64,000 nucleotides of DNA, from NCBI GenBank assembly GCA_035308165.1, contig DATGHC010000051.1:38107-102106 (forward strand), given 5' to 3'. Both the position numbers and the translations under genes were made by a program. Source of the stretch: DASTCZ01 sp035308165. GTDB lineage: Bacteria; Acidobacteriota; Terriglobia; Acidiferrales; UBA7541. The notes beneath the pieces are model-generated. The model did no database searches, was not told the DNA's origin, and saw only the letters and a list, made by a program, of their open reading frames with translations. Positions 54,716-63,425 of the stretch are shown one piece after another. The stretch's first letter is position 1; each line of letters starts with the position of its first letter.

Positions 54716-55702
54716 TTAACGGGCTTCAGCATACCCTTGTGGATGCGCCATTTTCCAATCCCAAGCGGATTGAAGGATGGCCTCCAGGGTGGAGTATCGA
54801 GTTGTCCATCCCAGCATCCGACGCAGCTTCTGACCGTCGGCCACCAGCACGGCCGGATCGCCCGTCCGGCGCGGCGCTTTCACAGCTGGGATAGCGTGCC
54901 CGGTGACCCTCCGCGCCGCCTCCAGAACCTCCTGGATGGAGTACCCCCGGCTGTTGCCGACATTAAATGCTTCGCCCGAAACGCTTTGCATGGCGTCGAG
55001 CGCCTTCACGTGCGCTTCGGCGATATCCAGCACGTGTACGTAATCTCTGACGCACGTTCCATCCGGCGTCGGATAATCGCTGCCCCGGATTTCAAATTGT
55101 TTGGAATTGCCTGCCGCCACATCCAGTATTCTTGGGATTAAGTGCGTCTCGACGCGGTGCGCCTCGCCACGCTCTTTGGAGGCTCCCGCGGCATTAAAGT
55201 AGCGCAACGAAACGTGTTTCAATCCCGCGTATCGGCCATAATCTGCCAGAATATTTTCAAACACCCACTTTGTCTGCCCGTAAGGATTAATAGGCGCCTT
55301 CGGGTGGTTCTCGGGAATCGGAACTTCCTTCGGTTCACCGTAGGTCGCCGCACTCGACGAAAAAACAAACTTCTTAACTCCATGCCTAAGCATCGCGTCT
55401 AGCAGGAGAATCCCTCCCGCTACATTTACCTTGTAAAACGTGCTCGGCTCTCGCACCGATTTTTCCACCAGCGCCTCCGCCGCAAAATGCATCACTGCAT
55501 GAATTTCACGCGAGCCGAGAATCTCGTCCAATTGCTTGGCATCGAACAGATCGCAGAGCTTGAACTCGCAAGCCGCCGGCACTGCCGCGCGGTGCCCCTC
55601 TGACAAATTGTCCACCGCGATCAGTTTGTGCCCGTGCTCCAACAGCACTTCACAGCAGACACTCCCCACATATCCCGCCGCACCCGTCACCAGCACATTC
55701 AC
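54716..55702 (-). CDS. galE: UDP-glucose 4-epimerase
   Basis: 328 residues. I chose the GTG at 55702 because it lies seven bases after an AGGAGGG site; the TTG at 55708 is too close to that site. The NAD loop is LVTGAAGYVGSVCCEVL; the catalytic set is SSSAATYGE and YGQTKWVFE. The later motifs YFNAAGAS and GTCVRDYVHVLD are those of GalE. It interconverts UDP-glucose and UDP-galactose. It completes the Leloir set begun by galT-galK at 16-18 kb, though those lie far away and it is here with polysaccharide genes, so a biosynthetic role is also likely. Confidence 0.9.
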   Translation of the reverse strand: MNVLVTGAAGYVGSVCCEVLLEHGHKLIAVDNLSEGHRAAVPAACEFKLCDLFDAKQLDEILGSREIHAVMHFAAEALVEKSVREPSTFYKVNVAGGILLLDAMLRHGVKKFVFSSSAATYGEPKEVPIPENHPKAPINPYGQTKWVFENILADYGRYAGLKHVSLRYFNAAGASKERGEAHRVETHLIPRILDVAAGNSKQFEIRGSDYPTPDGTCVRDYVHVLDIAEAHVKALDAMQSVSGEAFNVGNSRGYSIQEVLEAARRVTGHAIPAVKAPRRTGDPAVLVADGQKLRRMLGWTTRYSTLEAILQSAWDWKMAHPQGYAEAR

Positions 55703-55964
55703 GCGCAATCCCTCCTGACTTCACACGGTATCGCACCGCGGTCTCGTCTTCTTGCAAAAAGGCTACCAGCATCGTCACCCTTTGTCAGCCTCGCGCGCAC
55801 CGTTGTACTGATAGTTCTGAACCCGCGGATTCTGATTTGATCCTTACAATTTGAAATAATTCTGCACCTATCCGGCATTCGACCTCCTAGGCTCATAAGC
55901 TTCGGCGGTCCGATCCTGCGACTGACCCAGTTCGGCTGGCCTGACGTGGTGGTATTATTCGTTC

Positions 55965-56462
55965 GTGGATATCGCGTCAATCCGCGAATTCTTTTCCTAC
56001 AATCAGTGGGCCAACCAGCGGACCATCGCCGCTGCTTCCCGCCTGAAAAATGACGACTTCACGCGCAATCTGGGAAACAGTTTTTCCTCCGTGCGAGACA
56101 CATTAGTCCACATCATGGCCAGTGAATGGCTCTGGCTCGAACGCTGGAATGGGCGCTCACCAAAGGCGATGCTGGCTGCGGCTGATTTTCACACTGCCGA
56201 GGCTATCGCCCAACGATGGAAGGAGATTCAGAAGGCCCAGAACACCTTCCTGACCTCGATCACCCCTGAGCGCCTGCGCGTCAATGTTTCGTACACCAAC
56301 CTTCGCGGTCAAAACTATGCCTACCCGCTGTGGCAACAAATGGCTCATGTGGTGAACCACTCCAGCTATCACCGTGGCCAAGTCACAACCCTGCTGCGCC
56401 AACTGGGAGCAGCGCCTGTATCCACCGATTTGCTCATCTATTACGATGAAATTTCCAGTTGA
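55965..56462 (+). CDS. DinB-family protein
   Basis: 165 residues from a GTG at 55965. The DinB four-helix fold is marked by YNQWANQRTIAAAS near the start, LVHIMASEWLWLERW in the middle and VVNHSSYHRGQVTTLLRQL at the end; the three histidines (in VHIM, NHSS and YHRG) form the family's metal site. Members are metal-dependent, often thiol-transferring enzymes, but this one's reaction is unknown. A TATTAT hexamer lies six bases before the GTG and no Shine-Dalgarno is seen, so it may be leaderless. It converges on the giant phosphoesterase gene. Confidence 0.85.
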   Translation: MDIASIREFFSYNQWANQRTIAAASRLKNDDFTRNLGNSFSSVRDTLVHIMASEWLWLERWNGRSPKAMLAAADFHTAEAIAQRWKEIQKAQNTFLTSITPERLRVNVSYTNLRGQNYAYPLWQQMAHVVNHSSYHRGQVTTLLRQLGAAPVSTDLLIYYDEISS

Positions 56463-56769
56463 ATCCGCCGGTGCTGCGCAAATCCCTCGTTGATAAATGA
56501 TTTGCTCAGATTCTCATTCGAATTCTCGTCAGGCGCGCTTTTCAATAGCCGAGAAATTATTGGATGCTGGAACGAAGAATACTCTCGACACTTTGTGTGC
56601 CACCCAAATCTCGCACATCCCACTCGTGACCGATCCCTCTGAGGCTGCTACATTATTCGGCACACCAATCCCCGGCAATTTATAGGAATTGTTCTGATAA
56701 TTGTCAGTCAGGCGCCTGTCGAATGACAGGCGGGGGACATATTCCCAGTTTCCAGGTCGCGACTCCCAA
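56463..56769. other. Intergenic region between converging genes
   Basis: 307 bp. A 62-codon frame on the plus strand (56497-56685) has no family features and I do not call it. A hairpin at 56713-56732 is listed separately. Nothing else is recognisable. Confidence 0.5.
56713..56732. terminator. Perfect hairpin after the giant phosphoesterase gene
   Basis: CGCCTGTC (56713-56720), loop GAAT, then GACAGGCG (56725-56732): eight perfect pairs. It begins 38 bases beyond the giant gene's stop on the minus strand. No T-run follows, so it could be a weak terminator or a palindromic repeat unit. Confidence 0.45.
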
Positions 56770-59700
56770 TTAATTGACGACCAGCGTCACCTTCACCGTG
56801 CGGACTAGCACATTCGAACCTGTTCCCGATTGCCCGGTCACTGTCAAAATGTAGGTGCCCACCGGCGTCCCTGGGCCCAAGGGCGAACTCCCGGTCAGCC
56901 CCAGGCACCCGGATCCCAGCAATACCACCAGCATCGTAAACCCTAATACCAGCCGCGCTTGCCGCCGCTTGCCCAAAAAGGTGGTCGCCAGCATCGCGAG
57001 TATCCCCATCAGCAGCGCCATCTTCATAACCACCATCTGTCCGCCCGGCGTGGGGAAAACCTCGCGCGGGCCCGGGCCCACCATCACGTGGGCTGTCGTG
57101 GTCACAGTGATCGTAGTTGTCGTGGGACCGGATCCGCTCGGCGTCACAGAGCTGGGCGAGATTATGCATGCGGCACCTTGCGGCGCGCCGCTGCAGGTCA
57201 AGTTCACTGCCTGATTGAATCCGCCCGATGAAGTCACGGTCAGGTTGAACTTTGCCGGTTGGCCTGCCGTCACCGTTCCTGTAACTGCGGTAGCGGTGAG
57301 CGAGAAGTCCACCGTGCCGTTTGCGCCGGTGCCGGTAAGGGTCACATTCTGCGGGCTTCCCGACGCGTTATCTGTAACAGTCAAGGCTCCCGTCCGTGTG
57401 CCAGCCGCTGTCGGCGTGAACGTAACGCTGATGCTGCAATTCCCGCCGGCTGCCAACGAACTTCCGCAGTTGTTGGTCTCGCCAAAATCACCATTGGCCG
57501 CAATTCCTGTAATGGTCAGCGCCGCGCTACCGCTATTCGATAAGGTCACCGTCTGCGCCGCGCTGGTGGAGTTCAATGTCTGGCTCGCAAACGTTAGCGA
57601 GGTGGGTGAAACACTGGCCGCTGACGTCCCCGCCGCCGCACCGGTGCCCGTCAGGCTCACCGTTTGCGGGCTGCCCGAGGCGTTGTCGGTAACGCTTAGG
57701 CTTCCCGTCCGCGTGCCCGCCGCCGTCGGCGTAAATTTCACGCTGATGCTGCAATTCCCGCCGGCTGCTAACGAACTTCCGCAGTTGTTGCTTTGGCCAA
57801 AATCACCACTCGCCGCAATTCCGGTAATGGTAAGCGCAGCGCTACCGCTATTCGACAAGGTCACCGTCTGTGCCGCGCTGGTGGAGCTAATCGTTTGGCT
57901 GGCAAACGTCAGCGACGCTGGAGAGAGGTTGGCCCCCGGTGTTCCCGGTGCTAATCCAGTACCCGCCAGGCTCACGGATCGCGGACTGCCAGCCGCGTTG
58001 TCCGTGATGGTCACCGCTGCTCCCCGCGCTCCTGCCGCCGTCGGTGTGAACGTCACGTTGATGGTGCAATTTCCATTGTTCGCGGCGACCGAGCTGCCAC
58101 AATTATTCGTCTGCGCAAAGTCGCCGCTATTTGTGCCCGTGACGCCGATGCTCGTAATGGTTAGTGCTGCGTTACCGGTGTTGGTCAGCGTCACCGATTG
58201 GGATCCGCTGGTCGTATTCACGGTCTGGCCCCCAAACGTCAGGCTCGACGCCGACAAGATCGCGGTCGGCGCGGGAGTCGTTGTGCCCGTGCCGCTGAGC
58301 GTGAAGGAGTGAGGACTGCCCGCCGCGTTGTCGGTGATGGTCACCGAAGCCCCGCGAGCTCCTGTCGCCGTCGGCGTAAACGTCACATTGATCGTGCAGT
58401 TTCCGTTGTTCGCCGCCACCGAACTCCCGCAATTATTCGTTTGGGCAAAGTCGCCGCTGTTTGCTCCCGTGACGCCGATGCTCGTAATGTTCAGCGCCGC
58501 ATTCCCGGTGTTGGTCAGCGTCACCGACTGGGGCCCACTGCTGGTGTTCAACTGCTGGCTGGCAAACGTCAAACTCGCTGCCGACAAGCTCACCCCTGGT
58601 GCCGGAGCACCCGCGCCCGTGCCGCTAAGTGTGAAAGACTGTGGGCTTCCAGTCGCGTTATCGGTAAGCGTCACCGCAGCCGCGCGCGCGCCTGTCGCCG
58701 TCGGCGTGAACGTCACGTTGATAGTGCAGTTTCCGTTGTTTGCCGCCACCGAACTGCTGCAATTATTCGTCTGCGCAAAATCCCCGCTGTTGGCTCCGGT
58801 GATTCCGAGACTACCGATGCTCAATGCTGCGTTCCCGGTATTCGTAAGCGTGACCGTCTGCGCCGCGCTGGTCGTGTTCAACGTTTGACTCGCATAAGTC
58901 AGTCCTTGCGCTGAGAAGCTCACCCCCGGCGCCGGAGCACCCGCGCCCGTTCCGCTCAGCGTAATCGTGTGTGGGCTTCCTGTGGCGTTATCCGTGATGG
59001 TCACCGCAGCCGCGCGAGCACCCGTCGCCGTCGGCGTAAACGTCACGTTGATGGTGCAGTTTCCGTTGTTCGCTGCCACAGAACTCCCGCAATTGTTCGT
59101 CTGCCCAAAGTCTCCGCTGTTTGTGCCTGTCACGCCGATGCTGGTGATGTTCAGCGCCGCATTCCCGGTGTTGGTCAGCGTCACGGTCTGGGCCGCGCTG
59201 GTCGTATTCAAATTCTGACTTGCATACGTCAGGCTCGAACTGGACAGGTTCACCACCGGCGCAGGAGTTTGCGTGCCCGTAAGATAGCCCGGTCCGCCCC
59301 GCTCAAACGTACCAAACGACGGCACCCCATTTGTGAAATCGACTTCGATGTACCATCGGCTGCTCACCAGTGCACTGGAGATCGGCAACGTGTTCGTGGT
59401 CGTGCGCGTTGCCGTGTCTATGACGTCTCCGGAGTCTGAAACTTGAACGAAGCGTCCGTCGCGACTGTGTTGCAGCCAGCCAACCGTATTAAACGCCGCG
59501 CCCATGTGTATGCTGGTCACCAGTTGCGGCGCTGTTCCAGGCAAACCCGTGATGTCGTACACATGAACCACTTGGTTCACCGAGTCCAGCAGATATAGCT
59601 CCTTCTCGTCCGGTGAGAGCGAAATGCCATGATCGGGCACCGAAGGCCCAGTTCCGTTCCACGTGAAGCCTGTCGGCACCACCGTGTAGAGCACCGCTCC

Positions 59701-61974
59701 CGTGGTCAAGTCACCAACTTGAAAGCCCAGAAACCCGCTCTCGGTCGTAAATGACAGCGTTTGTTTTCCATTGATCGTGAAGGGCCGCACACCATTCCCG
59801 CTGACGATGTTCGTGGCCACAAACGGTCCAACCTTCAGGGTGACCTGGTTCGTCGCCGTATCGATTACATACAGATTGTTGTCGTTCCGCGGGCCAACAT
59901 AAACTTTCTTTCCATCCAAGCCCATCATGGTGTTGTGTGGACCGTCGCCCGTCGCGATTGTGCTCAGTTCATTGCCGGTCGCCGCGTCCACCACATACAC
60001 CAGCGTGTCTCCTGAGTTTTCGCCGTCCGGCAGGTAGATCGTTTTGCCGTCGGGCGTGATCGATATACTGTCCACGCCGTGCGTATAGTTCTTGGTGTAA
60101 ACAACTGTATCAGTCAGCAAGTTGTACTCAAGCATGGAGCCGGTTCCCTGGCTCCCGCCGAATCCGCCGTAGGAGATGTACAGCATGTTGGTCGCGGAGC
60201 TCGCCGCCAGCCCCAAGGGGCTGGTCTCACCTGGCAGATTGACGGTCTTCACCAGCGAGTGCCCATTATCCATGTCGAAAACCTGCAACGATCCGTTCTG
60301 AACTATATAAACATAGTGCGAAGTGCCGCTGGCAGCTGACTGGCCGGTCCCGGAGAGCGAAATGTTGTTCGGCGAGGTCGTGGCATTGCTCGTCACCGAA
60401 ACGCTGCCACTCAAACTGCCTGTCCCCGTGGGCGTGAATGTGACGTTGATGCTGCAGTTCCCCCCAGCGCCCAGGGAACTTCCACAATTATTCGTCTGGC
60501 CAAAATTTCCATTGGCCGTGATTCCGTTAATCGTGAGTGCTACTGTCCCCGGATTGGATAGCGTCACGGTTTGTGCCGCGCTGGTAGTCCCAACCGTCTG
60601 GCTCGCAAATGTTAACGATGTGGGCGCAGCGCTCGCTCCCGGCATCCCGGGTGCTGCTCCGGTCCCCGACAGGGTCACCGTCTGCGGGTTTCCCGAGGCG
60701 TTGTCAGTAAAACTTAAGCTTCCCGTCCGTGTACCCGTTCCCGTCGGTGTGAACGTAACGTTCACGCTGCAATTTCCTCCGCCAGCAAGCGAACTTCCGC
60801 AGTTGTTGGTCTCTCCAAAATCGCCGCTCGCCGAAATCCCGCTAATCGTCAGCGCCGCGCCACCGCTGTTGGTAAGTGTCACCGTTTGCGCCGCGCTGGC
60901 GGTTCCAACCGTCTGACTCGCATATGTCAGTGATGTGGGGGAAGGACTCGCCGCCGGCGTTGGTGGAGCCGTAAAGAATTCCGTCATATCGGGGGCATTC
61001 GCAGCTCCGCCCAATCCAACAATACTTGCGCCCACCAGCTCGGCGATAACTCGCAAAGTGCTTTCATGCGAATAAAACCCGGGCGCAACGCTGGGGCCGG
61101 TCGACTGGTAATTCTGCTTCACGCCCAAGCCCATCATGAACCAGTAAACTGCGCCGCCCCCGTTGGTGTTGTCGTTCCCCGATTCATCCACCGTAACGAT
61201 CAGCACCGTGTCGCCCGTCACTGGATCCAGGTGCCCGCCGCTTTGCAGGGGTTGAATCACATTCAATTGCAGCCACTGGTCCGGAATCGGACTTCCAGGC
61301 AGCGTGCAGTCGTGCCCGTCGTCGCACAAGTTGGGAGTGATAAACGAGAAATTGGGCAGTGTGTTGTTGGCCAGATCCTTGGCAAACCCCAAATTGGCAT
61401 CCTCAAAAGCAACGTAGCGGTTCTGACAGTTGCTCTGTACATCGGAAATGTACGGAATCGGGCTGTGCCTGGGGGCATACTGTCCGCTTCCTGCTCCGAA
61501 GTCGCACGTGCTCGGCAGGCTTTCCGCGTATCCCTTCCATGTCTTGCCGGCCGCCTGCACCGCCCTCACAATGTTGTTCCCGGTGAAGGGAAATACGCAG
61601 GTGGTGGGATTGCAAGTGTCGTCGTTGGTCGTTACCACGCCCCAACCCAGGTCGTTGTAGTTGCCGATGGATGGGTGGGTGGGCGCGAAATAGTTGGCTG
61701 AAAAGCTGCCCTGCGGCTTCAAGCTGCACAGAAACACCATGCTGGTGTTGTTCGGCCCGCAAATATCGGCATAGTTGGTGTTTTCTTCAATGACCAGAAT
61801 AACGTGCTTCACCTGTGGAACCTGCGCGACTTGCGCAGCTTGTCGACCTTGTGGCCAAGCGGTTTTCGCCGATATAAGGATCAGTAAAACGAGTCCTAAG
61901 CTGCTTCTCCACTCCTTGCCTCGCTTGAACAATGCTCTCTCCCCCGAACCCCAAGTAGAAACATTAGTAATCAT
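56770..61974 (-). CDS. Giant secreted phosphoesterase with choice-of-anchor-D repeats and a propeller
   Basis: 1734 residues. Signal segment (RSSLGLVLLILISAKTAWP), then a phosphoesterase domain (residues 55-340; acid phosphatase/phospholipase C type) with HVILVIEENTNYADI, THPSIGNYNDLGWG and VTVDESGNDN. Then two choice-of-anchor-D-like Ig domains (340-545), a YncE-like propeller (545-903: SITPDGKTIYLP, SLSPDEKELYLLD), six more Ig domains (903-1550), and a C-terminal Ig-like region containing a hydrophobic pair (MKMALLMGILAMLATTFLG; LVLGFTMLVVLLGSG). Each Ig domain shows SLTFASQ, NNCGSS and NVTFTPT. It should be exported, with the repeats holding the enzyme out from the surface. The substrate is unknown. 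Confidence 0.85.
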   Translation of the reverse strand: MITNVSTWGSGERALFKRGKEWRSSLGLVLLILISAKTAWPQGRQAAQVAQVPQVKHVILVIEENTNYADICGPNNTSMVFLCSLKPQGSFSANYFAPTHPSIGNYNDLGWGVVTTNDDTCNPTTCVFPFTGNNIVRAVQAAGKTWKGYAESLPSTCDFGAGSGQYAPRHSPIPYISDVQSNCQNRYVAFEDANLGFAKDLANNTLPNFSFITPNLCDDGHDCTLPGSPIPDQWLQLNVIQPLQSGGHLDPVTGDTVLIVTVDESGNDNTNGGGAVYWFMMGLGVKQNYQSTGPSVAPGFYSHESTLRVIAELVGASIVGLGGAANAPDMTEFFTAPPTPAASPSPTSLTYASQTVGTASAAQTVTLTNSGGAALTISGISASGDFGETNNCGSSLAGGGNCSVNVTFTPTGTGTRTGSLSFTDNASGNPQTVTLSGTGAAPGMPGASAAPTSLTFASQTVGTTSAAQTVTLSNPGTVALTINGITANGNFGQTNNCGSSLGAGGNCSINVTFTPTGTGSLSGSVSVTSNATTSPNNISLSGTGQSAASGTSHYVYIVQNGSLQVFDMDNGHSLVKTVNLPGETSPLGLAASSATNMLYISYGGFGGSQGTGSMLEYNLLTDTVVYTKNYTHGVDSISITPDGKTIYLPDGENSGDTLVYVVDAATGNELSTIATGDGPHNTMMGLDGKKVYVGPRNDNNLYVIDTATNQVTLKVGPFVATNIVSGNGVRPFTINGKQTLSFTTESGFLGFQVGDLTTGAVLYTVVPTGFTWNGTGPSVPDHGISLSPDEKELYLLDSVNQVVHVYDITGLPGTAPQLVTSIHMGAAFNTVGWLQHSRDGRFVQVSDSGDVIDTATRTTTNTLPISSALVSSRWYIEVDFTNGVPSFGTFERGGPGYLTGTQTPAPVVNLSSSSLTYASQNLNTTSAAQTVTLTNTGNAALNITSIGVTGTNSGDFGQTNNCGSSVAANNGNCTINVTFTPTATGARAAAVTITDNATGSPHTITLSGTGAGAPAPGVSFSAQGLTYASQTLNTTSAAQTVTLTNTGNAALSIGSLGITGANSGDFAQTNNCSSSVAANNGNCTINVTFTPTATGARAAAVTLTDNATGSPQSFTLSGTGAGAPAPGVSLSAASLTFASQQLNTSSGPQSVTLTNTGNAALNITSIGVTGANSGDFAQTNNCGSSVAANNGNCTINVTFTPTATGARGASVTITDNAAGSPHSFTLSGTGTTTPAPTAILSASSLTFGGQTVNTTSGSQSVTLTNTGNAALTITSIGVTGTNSGDFAQTNNCGSSVAANNGNCTINVTFTPTAAGARGAAVTITDNAAGSPRSVSLAGTGLAPGTPGANLSPASLTFASQTISSTSAAQTVTLSNSGSAALTITGIAASGDFGQSNNCGSSLAAGGNCSISVKFTPTAAGTRTGSLSVTDNASGSPQTVSLTGTGAAAGTSAASVSPTSLTFASQTLNSTSAAQTVTLSNSGSAALTITGIAANGDFGETNNCGSSLAAGGNCSISVTFTPTAAGTRTGALTVTDNASGSPQNVTLTGTGANGTVDFSLTATAVTGTVTAGQPAKFNLTVTSSGGFNQAVNLTCSGAPQGAACIISPSSVTPSGSGPTTTTITVTTTAHVMVGPGPREVFPTPGGQMVVMKMALLMGILAMLATTFLGKRRQARLVLGFTMLVVLLGSGCLGLTGSSPLGPGTPVGTYILTVTGQSGTGSNVLVRTVKVTLVVN
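57300..59260 (-). repeat. Six tandem 310-333 bp coding repeats (choice-of-anchor-D domains)
   Basis: The NNCGSS-encoding segment recurs near 57470, 57780, 58098, 58431, 58761 and 59091. The four copies on the high-coordinate side are about 330 bp apart and very similar; the two nearest the stop belong to a second, 310-319 bp type. Two more of the second type occur near 60480 and 60795, beyond the propeller. The sequence identity suggests recent duplication and gene conversion. Confidence 0.8.
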
Positions 61975-62026
61975 TCAATCCTACCCATTAGGGAAAGGCA
62001 GACCACTGGCCGGAAGTCTAAAAATG

Positions 62027-62047
62027 GTACAGGACGTTATACTGTAC
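62027..62047. promoter_or_regulatory. Inverted repeat GTACAG/CTGTAC
   Basis: GTACAG (62027-62032) and CTGTAC (62042-62047) are perfect 6-bp arms around nine bases that contain part of a TATACT hexamer. It lies 53 bp upstream of the giant gene's start. A repressor site overlapping a promoter is possible. Confidence 0.35.
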
Positions 62048-62107
62048 GGTTAAATGGGGATCCGCTACGCCAAGGTCTGCGCTTGTTGCGAGGCTTTTGG
62101 TAGGCGT

Positions 62108-62220
62108 CGTCGACTTGAAGATCGAGGAGCTTCATTACGTGCATTTCAATCCCGTGAACCGCAAGCTGGTGCACAGCCCGAAGGCTGGCCATGGATCAAC
62201 CCTTCGCACAATGCCAAGGG
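62108..62220 (+). pseudogene. REP-associated tyrosine transposase remnant
   Basis: The plus strand reads VDLKIEELHYVHFNPVNRKLVHSPK from 62108 and then, in another frame, GWPWINPSHN. This is the conserved end of IS200-like REP-associated (Y1_Tnp) transposases, where a YxHxNPVxxxLV...DWPWSS stretch is usual. The frame break and the lack of the HUH part (two His and the Tyr) show a decayed fragment. Only about 35 codons survive. Confidence 0.6.
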
Positions 62221-62344
62221 ATTAGAAGGACTGGTCTGAGTTGACGACGTTGTCCAGGAAGTTGCAATGAAGGAGAGAGAGAAAGGGCGACAATCCAAAG
62301 TCAAAACAGTAATCCGGCTCAGCAGGCAGGGCGGTCGAGGGCAA

Positions 62345-63073
62345 TTACTGAAGCTGTAACTTCAGGGTTTCGCTCTTCACCACATACTCCAGGTGATATT
62401 TCGCATCCTTTTTCTGCTTGGGAAGAGAAAAGTACAGATACCCGGATACCGGAACCGCGATCTTCACTTCAGGAAGACCCTTCTCGCTCAACTCGCGCTC
62501 GATCACTTCGCGGTCCTGCTCGGCAACTGTCGCTGGAGCGCGGTCTCCCACGCCTACTCCCACGCCGGCAGAAGTGCTCACGCCATGTACATGGACAGGT
62601 TGACCCGTCAAAGGGTCAATGTAGGTCCCCGACTCATATCCAACGCCTGCGCTCGTGGTGGTTTCCACACCGCGGTTCGAGCCTTTCTCCTTTTCCAGCC
62701 TGGCCGAAATCACCGTCGCGCCCTCTGGTCTGATCGGTGTGTCGGTCCCTTCCTCAACCAATGTAAAGTCATCGAGGGAAACATTCAGCGCTTCATTATT
62801 CTGCGGATACACAGCGACTTGCACCACAAAGCAGCAGCGATTCACATCCTCGGCAAACTCCTTCGACACTTCCTTGCGAGTCAGCAGCTCTGCTCCTATG
62901 CTCACGCCTTCATGTTTTGCGTGCGCGTGGTACTTATCGGCCGAGCTTCGCGGAGCAGTTCCTCTTCGCCCCGCAGAGGACTCATCCGTATCTTGAGCTC
63001 GAGTGGAGGGTGCAGAAAAGGCTAGAGTGGTAAGCAGCAGGGAAATACTGATTGATAGCTTTATCAGGCGCAT
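62345..63073 (-). CDS. Secreted hypothetical protein
   Basis: 242 residues from the ATG at 63073 with an ACGAGG site. Signal peptide (LSISISLLLTTLAFSAPST). After a disordered stretch (TDESSAGRRGTAPRSSADK) comes a beta-rich domain (CCFVVQVAVYPQNNEALNV, FTLVEEGTDTPIRPEGATV), then a Gly/Val-rich middle (VGYESGTYIDPLTGQPVHV) and a final strand pair (YLYFSLPKQKKDAKYHLEY). The Cys-Cys pair in NRCCFV could be a disulfide or a chance. Family not recognised; related proteins may occur in other Acidobacteriota. It has its own promoter-like sequence. Confidence 0.7.
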   Translation of the reverse strand: MRLIKLSISISLLLTTLAFSAPSTRAQDTDESSAGRRGTAPRSSADKYHAHAKHEGVSIGAELLTRKEVSKEFAEDVNRCCFVVQVAVYPQNNEALNVSLDDFTLVEEGTDTPIRPEGATVISARLEKEKGSNRGVETTTSAGVGYESGTYIDPLTGQPVHVHGVSTSAGVGVGVGDRAPATVAEQDREVIERELSEKGLPEVKIAVPVSGYLYFSLPKQKKDAKYHLEYVVKSETLKLQLQ

Positions 63074-63425
63074 GGAGCACCTCGTTACTCGCTATGAAAC
63101 TCAACCGCCGCCAGTATACCCCCTCCGTTTTCGTGCGTCACTTAGTTTGTCCATCGTTTGCTCGGAATCGACTTTGAACAATAGATCGCTCCGCTGGCCC
63201 ATATGTAAGCCCTCTGATTTTCCGACGGCCATCCCAGCGGACGAATTCAACTATCTCAACTCACCTGAGCGATTGAACGCAACGGCTTGGATCTGTCAGG
63301 TCGAATCACTGCGTCTCACGAGTCGAGACTATGAATCTCAAAAGCGAACTCATACATCTATCTCGATGCAGAGATATTGACCTTCCCACAAGAAGGCCCA
63401 CGCGCACCGGAAGGGAGAGACACAC
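63074..63425. other. Intergenic region between divergent genes
   Basis: 352 bp. It holds the minus-strand promoter listed at 63113-63141 and the ribosome site of the FMN reductase. I see no gene in the rest. Confidence 0.6.
63113..63141 (-). promoter_or_regulatory. Sigma-70-like promoter of the secreted hypothetical gene
   Basis: On the minus strand, -35 GTGACG (63136-63141) and -10 TATACT (63113-63118) are exactly 17 bp apart. The predicted start gives a leader of about 33 bases with an ACGAGG site before the ATG at 63073. Spacing and -10 are good; the -35 matches four of six bases. Confidence 0.55.

Larger units (their letters stand above)
61975..62344. other. Gene-free region upstream of the giant gene
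   Basis: 370 bp. It contains a possible operator (62027-62047), a transposase remnant (62108-62220) and no intact gene. The rest, 62221-62344, shows nothing recognisable. Confidence 0.6.

Noticed and set aside
56497..56685. 62-codon ORF after the DinB gene
   Set aside because: No ribosome site, no family, and a composition typical of intergenic DNA.
57215..58888. Long plus-strand open frames of up to 365 codons
   Set aside because: They lie opposite the repeat-rich giant gene, repeat with its 330-bp period and show no domain or signal; they are shadows of its codon use.
57300..59260. CRISPR array or phage-like repeats
   Set aside because: Repeats are 310-333 bp and coding (Ig domains), without short repeats or unique spacers.
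62054..62239. 61-codon ORF as a real gene
   Set aside because: Only a short segment matches the Y1 transposase end and it requires a frame change; the ORF itself is a mixture of frames.
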